From Polaromonas naphthalenivorans CJ2 (lineage in GTDB: Bacteria; Pseudomonadota; Gammaproteobacteria; Burkholderiales; Burkholderiaceae_C): a stretch of 64,000 nt of DNA. Positions within the stretch are counted from its first letter, which is position 1; each line of letters starts with the position of its first letter. Positions 55,316 through 63,329 of this stretch are shown here, piece by piece. A program made the position numbers and the translations under genes. The DNA lies in the NCBI RefSeq assembly GCF_000015505.1, contig NC_008760.1, positions 1-64,000 of the forward strand. The letters are read 5' to 3'. The notes beneath the pieces were generated by a model, which saw only the letters and a list, made by a program, of their open reading frames with translations, searched no databases and was not told the origin of the DNA.

Positions 55316-55957
55316 TCACGCAAACTTTTTGAGCCATTCGACAAACGAGTCGGATGGTGAAGGTGTTCCCAAGGCATTGAATTTCCACCCGTCCGTCTCG
55401 CGGACCATTTCTGCAAAGAGCATGGAGCGACAATTTTCGTATGGCGCACCGCCCGAAAGATCAAACCGGACCATCTCGCGCTTCTTTCCATCGACGGCCC
55501 GGATGAAGGCATTCTTGACCATGCCAAAGCTCTGTTGGTTCTCAAGCCCCTTGTAGATTTGAACGACAAAAACGACTTTCGCGTACTGCTGCGGCAAATC
55601 ATTGAGTTTGACGATGATTTGCTCATCATCGCCGTCGCCTGCACCGGTGCGGTTGTCACCCGTCAGCCAGATCTGGCCAGAGTTGTGGTGCATATTGTTA
55701 AAAAAGACGATGTCACCATTCATGAGGGTGGCGTTGCCGCCGCTGTCACGGCCAAGATTTTGGACTTTGCCGTCAGCTCCGCAGAGAAACGCGACGACAT
55801 CTAGGTCATATTCCTCTTCCTTAGGGCCAAACATACCACCTAGGAAACCCTTCTTCTTCTCCTGAATATCCCAACCCAGACCGATGGTGACCATGGACAA
55901 ATCATTCTCATTTTTCTTAAGACTGATGCCGTGCCCTTTTTTGAGAGAGACTGCCAT
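55316..55957 (-). CDS. TerX-like TerD-family protein
   Basis: 213 residues. MAVSLKKGHGISLKKNENDL is the family start. KKKGFLGGMFGPKEEEYDLDVV is the Gly-rich loop plus acidic segment of TerX/Ter[21 protein letters not shown] is the Ca2+-binding segment. It sits between two short TerY genes on the minus strand, so vWA and TerD-type proteins are made from one transcript. Confidence 0.85.
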   Translation of the reverse strand: MAVSLKKGHGISLKKNENDLSMVTIGLGWDIQEKKKGFLGGMFGPKEEEYDLDVVAFLCGADGKVQNLGRDSGGNATLMNGDIVFFNNMHHNSGQIWLTGDNRTGAGDGDDEQIIVKLNDLPQQYAKVVFVVQIYKGLENQQSFGMVKNAFIRAVDGKKREMVRFDLSGGAPYENCRSMLFAEMVRETDGWKFNALGTPSPSDSFVEWLKKFA

Positions 55958-55969
55958 TTTCTATTTCCC

Positions 55970-56608
55970 TTATAAAACCACGTTAACCTCAGGCGGTGGT
56001 GGAGGCAAATCGCTCAGGCCCGTTACCTCTTTCTTTGCGAGGTCTATTTTTTGACTGCCGCTGGAAACACTGGCTGAAACCCACTTGAAAAATGCTTTGA
56101 TGGTGCTGGCGTCAGCGGTATTGAGCTGGACAACAATTTCCGTGATTTGCTTGAGGACTGTCGTGTCCGCTCCCGGCCCCGCTGCGCACGCGATAACCAT
56201 GCCGGTGCGTACTGTCTTGAGCCGCTCCAGCCCTTTTTTCCAGTCATCAGTAGGAGATCCATCAGTCATGATGAAGACTATGGGCTTCCAGTCCCCCTTC
56301 ACCTCGGCCGTTGTCCTGCCCACTTCCATCTCGATTTTGTCAGCCAGCAACGACAGCGCTGAGCCCAGTGCCGTAGTTCCGGTTGCCACAATCGCTGGAA
56401 TCTGAAAATTCGCAAGTTCGGTCAGGGGTACGACTTGCCTCGCCTCACTATCAAACGTGATAATCGATAAAAACGCAGTTTCCAGCGCATAAGGATCCTG
56501 ACGCAAAGTCGAGACCAGAACCTGGACACCATTTTTGACAGCTTCAATGGGTTCGCCGCTCATGGAGCCGGAAGTGTCAACTAAGAGATATACAGGTAAA
56601 CGCCTCAT
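55970..56608 (-). CDS. TerY-like vWA protein, short form B
   Basis: 212 residues: MRRLPVYLLVDTSGSMSGEP (MIDAS Asp11, Ser13, Ser15), GTTALGSALSLL and IMTDGSPTDDWKKG. The C-terminus is LPPPPPEVNVVL, matching form A. First gene of the minus-strand ter operon (TerY-B, TerX, TerY-A, TerY, PP2C, kinase). The AT-rich 250 bp upstream probably hold its promoter, but no clear -35/-10 pair was seen. Confidence 0.88.
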   Translation of the reverse strand: MRRLPVYLLVDTSGSMSGEPIEAVKNGVQVLVSTLRQDPYALETAFLSIITFDSEARQVVPLTELANFQIPAIVATGTTALGSALSLLADKIEMEVGRTTAEVKGDWKPIVFIMTDGSPTDDWKKGLERLKTVRTGMVIACAAGPGADTTVLKQITEIVVQLNTADASTIKAFFKWVSASVSSGSQKIDLAKKEVTGLSDLPPPPPEVNVVL

Positions 56609-56854
56609 GAAACTAATCCTTTAATTAATAAAAATCTACTCTTATTTGACCGTTAATCCGTAAGTTTGGCGTTCACGACGGCAACTCTGCATTCTGTTAA
56701 TTTATCAATCTTTATTGAATCAAAAATGGTTTGAAATCATTTTTTTTCAAAGCTAAATTCTTTAAAAAATTACCAAACAATGCCGGATTTTTATTGGGTC
56801 CAGGAAGCTATTTCTGGCCACATCCTCAACCGTTCTTCACTAAGCGAAATGCCT

Positions 56855-57163
56855 TTATGGGAAAAGCATATTTCTGATTTTTTTAGCATCACATTTTGGT
56901 ATGCAAAAACACTTAATTGTTCCAGAGCCAATAACTTTAATATAGATATTAGCTCCAAACAATAACTCATCAATTTTAATATTTCGAACGCTACCTATCC
57001 CAAATAAGTCCTCATCTTCTCCGATTAAATACCAGTTCTTTTTCTTAACACTAATGCGTTTTTGAATTAAATCAACATTAATCCTCCATGGACTTAAAAT
57101 AGAAATAAAATTTCCGGATGCAATCAAACTAAGAGTTGAAGATTTTGTATCAAAAATTGGCAT
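56855..57163 (-). CDS. Small PH-like protein of unknown function
   Basis: 102 residues, AT-rich. Beta-strand pattern (NFISILSPWRINVDLIQKRI, KNWYLIGEDEDLFGIGSVRN, FGANIYIKVIGSGTIKCFCI) followed by one C-terminal helix (KCDAKKIRNML) is that of a bacterial pleckstrin-homology-like domain. It lies on the same strand as, and 246 bp upstream of, the minus-strand ter operon. No experimental role known to me. Confidence 0.5.
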   Translation of the reverse strand: MPIFDTKSSTLSLIASGNFISILSPWRINVDLIQKRISVKKKNWYLIGEDEDLFGIGSVRNIKIDELLFGANIYIKVIGSGTIKCFCIPKCDAKKIRNMLFP

Positions 57164-57274
57164 AAATTTTATTTACCTCTCATTAATATAATTTTGACCT
57201 ATTTATTTGTCTTTATCGACTAAGTCAATAGTTCGCTCTTTTATCTTTTGCAGCAGTTGAACTTGAGTTCGTTA

Positions 57275-57910
57275 TTACCTTGCGGCTGTAGGTCGATACG
57301 GCCCATCAGGAATCGCGTCAGGTCCAAGAATAAAAACCTGCTGATTGGCCTGTTGAGTCAGCGGCATATAGTTGGGTGCAGCGCGCGTGACGGCGGCGTT
57401 GACGACCGCGACAATCAAGGTTGCCAACGGATGCCCGGCGTTGTTGCTTTGCGGCTGGTACTGCATACGCTTGTTTTCTTTCCATAATTCGGTACCGTCC
57501 TTGCTCACCAGTCGGTAATCGAATTCCACGGTCACGACGGTCGTGAGCAGCGCAAATTGCGCATCCCAGCGGTTGATCGACACATAAAGCACAGCGTCAG
57601 CGTCAAACAGCTTCGCCAGGGTTGGCGTCGACTGTTGGTGAATGCGCTCCCCCTCGTAGTAGCCTTCTTGCTCAAGCACGTACTTGGTCGTGTTGACCGG
57701 GAAGACGTAGTAGCCTTTTTCCGCAATCGGAACCGGCAGGGCTGCCAGCACGTAGTTGGGCGCATCGACATCGAGCGACTTGTTGATGGTGGGCACCACC
57801 AGGATGGAGCGCGGCGCGGCCGCCTGGAACGCGCTCATGTCTTTTTTGGTCGGTTGGGTAACGCAGCCCATCAAGAACACCGACACCAAAGCGCAGAGGA
57901 AAACTCTCAT
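57275..57910 (-). CDS. DUF799 (GNA1162-type) lipoprotein
   Basis: 211 residues. Lipoprotein signal MRVFLCALVSVFLMGCVTQ (Cys16). The body, RSILVVPTINKSLDVDAPNY, NTTKYVLEQEGYYEGERIHQ and LFDADAVLYVSINRWDAQF, fits the DUF799/GNA1162 family of periplasmic lipoproteins structurally related to TolB. Last gene of a four-gene lipoprotein operon; overlaps the DUF4810 gene by 4 bp. Confidence 0.85.
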   Translation of the reverse strand: MRVFLCALVSVFLMGCVTQPTKKDMSAFQAAAPRSILVVPTINKSLDVDAPNYVLAALPVPIAEKGYYVFPVNTTKYVLEQEGYYEGERIHQQSTPTLAKLFDADAVLYVSINRWDAQFALLTTVVTVEFDYRLVSKDGTELWKENKRMQYQPQSNNAGHPLATLIVAVVNAAVTRAAPNYMPLTQQANQQVFILGPDAIPDGPYRPTAAR

Positions 57911-58269
57911 TTGGCGGCCTCTACTTTGGCTTGCTGGCGACGCTCAAGATTCTGAATCATGGCGGTCATCAATCCCTTGCTCTCGGGCCAGGCAGCACGC
58001 TCTTGCGAGTACAAGGCGATCGCCTTGTCCGATGCGCCAGACTGCAGGTACAGCGTACCGAGTTCCGCATAAAGCCCGGGGGCGACCTTTTGCTTGGACG
58101 TTTCCATGGTGGCAATGTGCTTTTCCAGTTGCACGCGCAGAGTTTCCATCTTTGCCGGATCCTTGTACCCGGCATAAAGCGCCTGGTCGTAGCCGCCCCA
58201 TTGGTACAGCGAAGGCGCTGCGCACCCCGCAAGAAGTGCCGCGATCGGCAAGATCGACAAATAGCGCAT
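57907..58269 (-). CDS. DUF4810 lipoprotein
   Basis: About 120 residues from ATG 58269 (MRYLSILPIAALLAGCAAPS, lipobox LAGC). LYQWGGYDQALYAGYKDPAK and PGLYAELGTLYLQSGASDKA are the DUF4810 hallmarks; the second half looks TPR-like. DUF4810 and DUF799 genes regularly sit beside CsgG-type genes. Confidence 0.88.
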   Translation of the reverse strand: MRYLSILPIAALLAGCAAPSLYQWGGYDQALYAGYKDPAKMETLRVQLEKHIATMETSKQKVAPGLYAELGTLYLQSGASDKAIALYSQERAAWPESKGLMTAMIQNLERRQQAKVEAAK

Positions 58270-58279
58270 CACATTTCCT

Positions 58280-58612
58280 TCAGTTGACGATGAAGGTGCG
58301 ATTGACGCCATCACCCGCATAAAACTTTTCTTGAAAAATCACCTGGTTGCCTGAAGCGATGCTCAGCAAATGGGTACCGGACAAAATCCGAAGCGAAGCG
58401 GCACCTTCCAGGTAACTTCCAACCGGTCCCATGTCCAGACCGTCGAGAATGACGCGGGCGCTGCGGGTCTGCTCATCGGGGGCCTTGAAGGAAATCTGCG
58501 GACGCATGTCGGAGATGCTCTGCTTTTCTGTGGGCATCTGGGTGCAGGCGCTGAGCGTGAGCATGCCGCCCAAGCCAGCAGCCATGCTCAAGGTCATGAT
58601 GGTTTTCTTCAT
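58280..58612 (-). CDS. Small lipoprotein between csgG-like and DUF4810 genes
   Basis: 110 residues, signal MKKTIMTLSMAAGLGGMLTLSACTQ (lipobox LSAC). The mature part (ARVILDGLDMGPVGSYLEGA, LRILSGTHLLSIASGNQVIF) is a small beta-rich domain, PEGA-like in pattern. Overlaps the CsgG-like gene by 1 bp. Confidence 0.75.
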   Translation of the reverse strand: MKKTIMTLSMAAGLGGMLTLSACTQMPTEKQSISDMRPQISFKAPDEQTRSARVILDGLDMGPVGSYLEGAASLRILSGTHLLSIASGNQVIFQEKFYAGDGVNRTFIVN

Positions 58613-59580
58613 TATTTGGCTCCCTCGAAACGAATGAGCAACTGCTCGGGCTTGTACCCGGCCAGGGAACCGGACGCGATGGACGCGACAGCGCCTTCGT
58701 TGAGTTCGCTGTCGCCAAACAGCGCGTCGACCCGGATCTGCGCGATAGCCTGACCTGGCAGCGTCACCATGGCCCCTGTCTGAGGGGATTTGACTTGCTC
58801 ACCCTGGGTCTGGACAGAGAACTGCATGCCGGGCTTGACTCCTTGGCTCTTGCCGCCGCCTATAAAGACGCGGTATCCGTCAACCTTCAGCAGATACGTC
58901 TGCCAGGGCCGCCCGCTCATCTCCACCGACAGGCGGTTGATGGCTTCGGCAACGGCCTGTCGGATAGCTGCGTCATTGAGCGTGCCGTCGTAGCCTGCCT
59001 GCGAGCCGAATCCGAAGGTCGATGCTGTCTCCGTGGATGCTTCGCCGGCACCTGAGGTAGCGAAAAACACATGACCCGTGTTCACGTCAACCACCCGTAT
59101 GTCCACCTTGGCAAAAGCGACCTGTCGCTTGCTGGAGGACACAAAGCCTGTGGCGCCAATTGCCTTGCGGCCAAATTCAGTCAGTGATCCAATGATCAAG
59201 GCGTCAACCCCGACGATGTTGAGCTTGGTGTCGGTCAGCCGGCCCTCTGCTTGGATGCGGCCGATGTCCGGCCGCTCAAAGACCAGGTAAGCGCCCGACT
59301 CCGTGAGCGCCTTGCTCATCAGATCCGTCACCTGTTTGCCCAATGGATCGTCATGCCGATCACGCAGGAGCGACTGGCCGTAACTGGTTTCGTTGGTGAT
59401 GCGGCCCAGCGCGATTTTTCTTTTCAGTGTCGGGGTGGCGGGCGCCTGCGATGCGACGGCCTGCTGGGCAGCTTTTTGCGTGGCCAGGGACTGTGGCGCG
59501 TCTTTCTGGGCAACGGGCGGTGCCTGTACTGCGCATGCTGTCAGGCCTGCGGCCAAAATAATCAGAAGAGGCTTTGTCAC
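58612..59580 (-). CDS. CsgG/HfaB-family outer-membrane lipoprotein
   Basis: About 322 residues if started at GTG 59580 (VTKPLLIILAAGLTACAVQ gives a normal lipoprotein signal with lipobox LTAC); an ATG at 59625 adds 15 residues in front. CsgG features: KRKIALGRITNETSYGQSLL, LMSKALTESGAYLVFERPDI, VDALIIGSLTEFGRK and VDIRVVDVNTGHVFFATSGA, with a C-terminal domain after it. CsgG forms an oligomeric secretion pore for curli; here, with DUF799 and DUF4810 partners, it probably builds a related envelope complex. Confidence 0.88.
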   Translation of the reverse strand: MTKPLLIILAAGLTACAVQAPPVAQKDAPQSLATQKAAQQAVASQAPATPTLKRKIALGRITNETSYGQSLLRDRHDDPLGKQVTDLMSKALTESGAYLVFERPDIGRIQAEGRLTDTKLNIVGVDALIIGSLTEFGRKAIGATGFVSSSKRQVAFAKVDIRVVDVNTGHVFFATSGAGEASTETASTFGFGSQAGYDGTLNDAAIRQAVAEAINRLSVEMSGRPWQTYLLKVDGYRVFIGGGKSQGVKPGMQFSVQTQGEQVKSPQTGAMVTLPGQAIAQIRVDALFGDSELNEGAVASIASGSLAGYKPEQLLIRFEGAK

Positions 59581-59743
59581 ATGGCAAAGCTTCTGTTTTG
59601 GAAACACGCAACTCACTTTTATCATTTTTTTCTGCTGGGTAGATATTGTTCTTATTTTTAGAACAATTTACCAATGCTAACACTTTACTGGAGCCAATAA
59701 AGCATTGGCGTGTCAGCTTTTATGCATGCCCAGCTGAATGCTT

Positions 59744-60301
59744 TTAACGCAGGCTGGTAGGGGGAGTTGGTATGAAAGACAGAGCAGCCTTGACGGTGTA
59801 AATCACCAGCAGCGTGCCACTCAGGTCACCGATGAACATGACCAGGAAACCCTGCAGAAGTCCTTCTTTGCCCTGCAATGCGAACCACAGGTGCATCAGC
59901 AGCGGACTTGCGACTGAATAAGCGACGATCAGGAGCAGAAGCCGCTGGGGTGTGAGCGTGGCCAGCGATGCGTGCAAGCCATAGCGGTGCTGCGCGCCCC
60001 GGTAAACTAGGTAGGGACCCAGCGCGGCCAAAATGCCGCCGGCAAACGACCGCACAGGGTCATCCGGGAAAAAGTAGAAAAAGCATACGAGCCACGACAC
60101 CAGCAGCAGTCCGATGGCTCCAGCTTCGGCAAACAGCAAGGTGCTCAGCAGCCGAATGCCAGCAGGTAGGTATATCCAGTTGATCCCGCGTGCAAATTCG
60201 AAGCGGGTGAACAGCCACTCATTGATGGCCAGCATCGCAACGAAAAGCACCATCGTTGCAGCGACCATCAGGGCCTGTAGCCGGAGCTGCGTCGTGTTCA
60301 T
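59744..60301 (-). CDS. MASE1-like integral membrane protein
   Basis: 185 residues, five to six hydrophobic spans. GINWIYLPAGIRLLSTLLFAEAGAIGLLL resembles the start of MASE1 sensory domains, but no output domain follows. Function unknown. Confidence 0.6.
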   Translation of the reverse strand: MNTTQLRLQALMVAATMVLFVAMLAINEWLFTRFEFARGINWIYLPAGIRLLSTLLFAEAGAIGLLLVSWLVCFFYFFPDDPVRSFAGGILAALGPYLVYRGAQHRYGLHASLATLTPQRLLLLIVAYSVASPLLMHLWFALQGKEGLLQGFLVMFIGDLSGTLLVIYTVKAALSFIPTPPTSLR

Positions 60302-60389
60302 GCGGGCCCGGCCAAATTGAACTAAATTGTGTAACGGTATCCAACCCTGAGCTTAACCTGAAAGAAGAACGTTTGAAAAATTTCACGAA

Positions 60390-60749
60390 ATGAAAAAGAA
60401 AATAAAGTCCTCGGACGTCTACCTGCGGTTTTTGCACTTGGCAGAAGCCATACGCGGGCTGCCCTCACTGCCGCCACTTGACCCCCTCGAAGAGCGAATC
60501 CTCGCCTTGGTCGCGCGTTCTGGCGAGCAGGAGGAACGGCTGTGCGTTCGGGACATGATGGCCAAGGAACAACTCGGCGCCCCCGCCACCATCCATACCC
60601 GGCTCAAGTCAATGCGTACCAAGGGCTGGATCATGCTGTCCGATACCGAGGACGCCCGGCGCAAGCAAATCGAACTGACGCAAGAGGCAGTGCGCTACTT
60701 TGAGAGGCTGTCGAGGTGTATGCTGCAAGCTGCTAAGGATAGCGTCTAG
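60390..60749 (+). CDS. Small winged-helix (MarR-like) regulator
   Basis: 119 residues with a wHTH core: CVRDMMAKEQLGAPATIHTRLKSMRTKGWIML, then the wing SDTEDARRKQIELTQEA. Lacks the long dimerisation helices of full MarR proteins. The TAG stop lies in the target duplication of an IS5-type insertion, so the coding sequence itself is unharmed. Confidence 0.75.
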   Translation: MKKKIKSSDVYLRFLHLAEAIRGLPSLPPLDPLEERILALVARSGEQEERLCVRDMMAKEQLGAPATIHTRLKSMRTKGWIMLSDTEDARRKQIELTQEAVRYFERLSRCMLQAAKDSV

Positions 60750-60763
60750 GCTCTGTTGACGTA

Positions 60764-61114
60764 TCAGCGCAGCCACAACAAAACCGCAGAGAAGGCCAGC
60801 ATTTCCATGAAATGGCTGGCTTTCTTCTCATAGCGGGTGGCAATCCGGCGAAAGTATTTGAGTTTGCCAAACATGCATTCGATGACATGACGCTCCTTGT
60901 ATTGGTACCAGTCACAGCTTCGTTGCATCTTTCGATTTGCCTTGGGCGGTATCACCGCCGCAATGTCACGCTGCCCGAGCCAGTCGAGCAATGCATTGGC
61001 GTCATACCCCTTGTCAGCCAGCAGCGCGCCCGTGCTGCCAATATCCGTCATGAGGGGAATCGCTTGGGTGACGTCCGCTGCCTGGCCTCCCGTCAAAATA
61101 AAGCGCACGGGCAA
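60764..61114 (-). pseudogene. IS427-type transposase, 3' frame
   Basis: PVRFILTGGQAADVTQAIPL, LLADKGYDANALLDWL and ERHVIECMFGKLKYFRRIAT are the second half of the DDE domain. The segment between this and the 5' frame (VCIDSTVVRAHACA, with the first Asp) lies in a third frame preceded by a TAA where a sense codon is expected. Confidence 0.75.
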
Positions 61115-61262
61115 GCCCAGTGCATTTGTCAGCGCGTGAATCTTGCAACCAAAACCGCCACGCGAGCGGCCCAGCGCCTCGGCAGTCGCGTTGCTTGCGG
61201 CCGCGCCCGCAGCGCATGCATGAGCCCGTACTACGGTGCTGTCGATGCAGACATTCTCCAGG

Positions 61263-61523
61263 TCAGCCTTGGCTTATACATGGGCCAGCATCTTGTCCCA
61301 AACTCCAAACCGGCATCAAACAAGCAAAGCGCTTGAAGACGCTGTTCCAATGCCCAAGCCTGCCAGCCAACAAACGCCACTGGGCACCTGCACGCAAAAT
61401 CCACAGCACCGCCTCGACAAATCGGCGGCAAGTGGCCTCGCATCCCACCCGGATGCCAGGCGTTTTCTTCAGCCTGCCAATCAGGTGAACCCATTCGCCA
61501 TCGCTCAGCTTGCTTTTGTCCAT
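61263..61523 (-). pseudogene. IS427-type transposase, 5' frame
   Basis: LSDGEWVHLIGRLKKTPGIR, RFVEAVLWILRAGAQWRLL and WNSVFKRFA are the N-terminal DUF4096-type domain. After RFA the family sequence needs a frame change (GVWDKMLAHV), so this copy cannot make a full transposase. Confidence 0.7.
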
Positions 61524-61666
61524 GACGTGACGGCTCGAAAGCTCAAGATTCTACTTTTCGCTACCTCAACAGAGCCTAGGGAATCGAGCAACGCGGTCCC
61601 AGCGCAGTGCCCGGGAAGGCCCTGCAGTTTTTTTATTCCGACATCACACCCAGGGAGATTTCACTG

Positions 61667-61933
61667 ATGACGCACCATGCCCAAGTCCGTAGCCGCCAGC
61701 GCGCCATTCCCGGCCTTTTGATTGACCTGCTGCTGCAGTTCGGCGTGAGCGAGCGCGCAGGCAACGGCGCCTCGAAGGTTTTCTTTGACAAGACAGCGCG
61801 CCGCCGGGTGCAGGCCTATGCAGAACCCCTGGCTTCGCTGCTGGAAGACCACCTGGACCTATACGTAGTTGTGGCTGCGGACAGCAGCGTCATCACTGTG
61901 GGCCACCGCCTGGAAAAAATCCGCCGCCACTGA
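61667..61933 (+). CDS. Small DUF4258-like protein
   Basis: 88 residues (MTHHAQVRSRQRAIPGLLID). The Arg-rich start followed by VSERAGNGASKVFFDK and LYVVVAADSSVITVGHRLEK recalls DUF4258-type proteins, some of which are relatives of RelE/BrnT toxins. No antitoxin partner is obvious: the next gene is a remnant. GGGAGA lies a few bases upstream of the start. Confidence 0.5.
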   Translation: MTHHAQVRSRQRAIPGLLIDLLLQFGVSERAGNGASKVFFDKTARRRVQAYAEPLASLLEDHLDLYVVVAADSSVITVGHRLEKIRRH

Positions 61934-61955
61934 ACCGAGCACTCAAAGGACCCTC

Positions 61956-62190
61956 GTGAACTTGACCATCAACACCGCCCCAGGATTTATGCCAGCCAGC
62001 GACTTTCAAACACTTCGCCCCGGTCATCCGCTTGCTCACCAGCGCCGAACTCGATGGCGCGCCTTCGCTCAACGCCAAGCTTCGCATCGCCCAGGACGCA
62101 CCGCTTGAAGTCTGTTACGCGCCCTTTGATTACATCATCACGCCCTTGCCGAAGTTTTTCTGCATCCTGACCATGTGTGTGGATGCCTAA
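61956..62190 (+). pseudogene. Remnant of a uracil-DNA-glycosylase-like protein
   Basis: GTG 61956 starts VNLTIN and SDFQTL, then one extra base shifts the frame near 62023. The next frame reads VIRLLTSAELDGAPSLNAKL and APLEVCYAPFDYI, typical of the N-terminus of uracil-DNA-glycosylase-like proteins, and stops at 62190 after about 57 codons. The catalytic part is missing. Confidence 0.45.
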
Positions 62191-62433
62191 GGCTCGCAGG
62201 AACGTTCGGTACTCGGCCTATGCATCTGCAAAAGACCGTCAGCCAAGTGGCTCGGCAAGAGTGATGCACTGATGGCGTTGCGAAAAATCGACAAGGAGGG
62301 CTGGATTCACTGATATGGTTCATTTTCACGAACAGCCAAGCTCGTTGCAACTTACAATAAGCTCATCATTAAGAGATGGGTTGACGCCCACACCAACCTG
62401 CCATTCGGGGCAAGGTGGTTTGCTTTCAAGCAG
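62191..62433. other. Intergenic stretch
   Basis: No gene recognised. It may include further decayed parts of the glycosylase-like gene. Confidence 0.4.
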
Positions 62434-62470
62434 ATGTGGCTCCTCGAAGAGCAACCAAGCCGGCAGCGTC

Positions 62471-62498
62471 AACCCTCCCCACAACCGGAGGGTTTTTT
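62471..62498 (+). terminator. Terminator-like hairpin with U-run that also contains a ribosome site
   Basis: AACCCTCC (62471-62478) pairs perfectly with GGAGGGTT (62487-62494) around an 8-base loop, followed by a T-run. It has the form of an intrinsic terminator. The 3' arm contains GGAGG, 8 to 9 bp before a possible TTG start of the next gene at 62500, so it may instead control translation. Confidence 0.65.
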
Positions 62499-62499
62499 G

Positions 62500-62937
62500 T
62501 TGCCTGAATCTGCCATTTCCCCATCCCTGATCCAGGCCTACCTGGCAGCGGACTACCGCGTCGATGCGGAGTTGCCCTTCACGCTGAAAGTTGGCGTTTT
62601 CAGCGAACCCCTGGCCCACCTCCTTCAGCGCCATCAGTCTGACTGCGCCGCTTACCTCACCGCCTGCAACCCCTTGGGTCGGGACGTGGGAGACATCGAG
62701 AATGCGGCGCGCCAAGCCGAACTCAGCCGGGAACTAAAAGGCAGGAGCCTGCGCTTCATCGACGGCGTGGGACTGGACAGCCAGAGCGAGGAAACGCAGA
62801 AATGGCCAGGGGAGGTGAGCTTCCTGGTGCTCGGTCTCTCGCTCGAAGCATCCCGGGCCCTGGGTCGTAAGCATGAGCAGAACGCCTTGATCTGGTGCGG
62901 CAAGGATGCCGTGCCCCAGCTGGTTTTATTGCGATGA
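62500..62937 (+). CDS. DUF3293 domain protein
   Basis: About 145 residues if started at TTG 62500 (LPESAISPSLIQAYLAADYRV); an ATG at 62434 in the same frame would read through the hairpin. Family signature: AYLTACNPLGRDVGDIENAA, GVGLDSQSEETQKWPGEVSF, LVLGLSLEASRALGRKHEQN and ALIWCGKDAVPQLVLLR. Function unknown. Confidence 0.75.
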   Translation: MPESAISPSLIQAYLAADYRVDAELPFTLKVGVFSEPLAHLLQRHQSDCAAYLTACNPLGRDVGDIENAARQAELSRELKGRSLRFIDGVGLDSQSEETQKWPGEVSFLVLGLSLEASRALGRKHEQNALIWCGKDAVPQLVLLR

Positions 62938-63049
62938 GTCAAACAGGCGTGGCCCGCCTTCCTTCAAGGAAAAACAGCCGGGGGGATTTGTGTTCCAGAT
63001 TGCTGCCCCCGACACCCTTGTCAAACGCAGCTAAACAGGAGAAACCACA

Positions 63050-63277
63050 ATGGTTGCTATTGCACGTTCAAGCGCTTCCACGCGCATCCAGCAGATCTTG
63101 CTGACCACCGCGCATCATTTTGAGATTCGCGCCTTGCCCGATCCACAGCTTGCGCTGCCGGATGGGGAGTTCAGGGACCCGCTGCGATTTCGCTGGTCTG
63201 AAACGCCGAGACTGCCCGTTCGACGTCAACCGGATGCGATCTGCTCCACCCTGTCGGCAGGGATGATTCCTGGTTAA
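63050..63277 (+). CDS. Hypothetical small protein
   Basis: 75 residues from ATG 63050 (MVAIARSSASTRIQQILLTT), with AGGAG upstream. Basic and Pro-rich, no family recognised. The AGGAG at a proper distance and the uniform base use with its neighbours argue that it is real. Confidence 0.45.
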   Translation: MVAIARSSASTRIQQILLTTAHHFEIRALPDPQLALPDGEFRDPLRFRWSETPRLPVRRQPDAICSTLSAGMIPG

Positions 63278-63329
63278 TTCCACCCCCAGCAACCAGCCGT
63301 CAGGTCAATGAATCATCCAGGAATAAAAA

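Larger units (their letters stand above)
60746..61579 (-). mobile_element. IS5-family (IS427-like) element inserted at the regulator stop codon
   Basis: Inverted ends GCTCTGTTGA (60750-60759) and TCAACAGAGC (61566-61575) are flanked by CTAG on both sides (60746-60749 and 61576-61579), the 4-bp YTAR-type duplication of IS5-family elements. The element proper is 826 bp. Its two frames are damaged. Confidence 0.85.

Noticed and set aside
62300..62470. Searched for a tRNA or small RNA ahead of the hairpin at 62471
   Set aside because: No cloverleaf or T-arm motif could be found.
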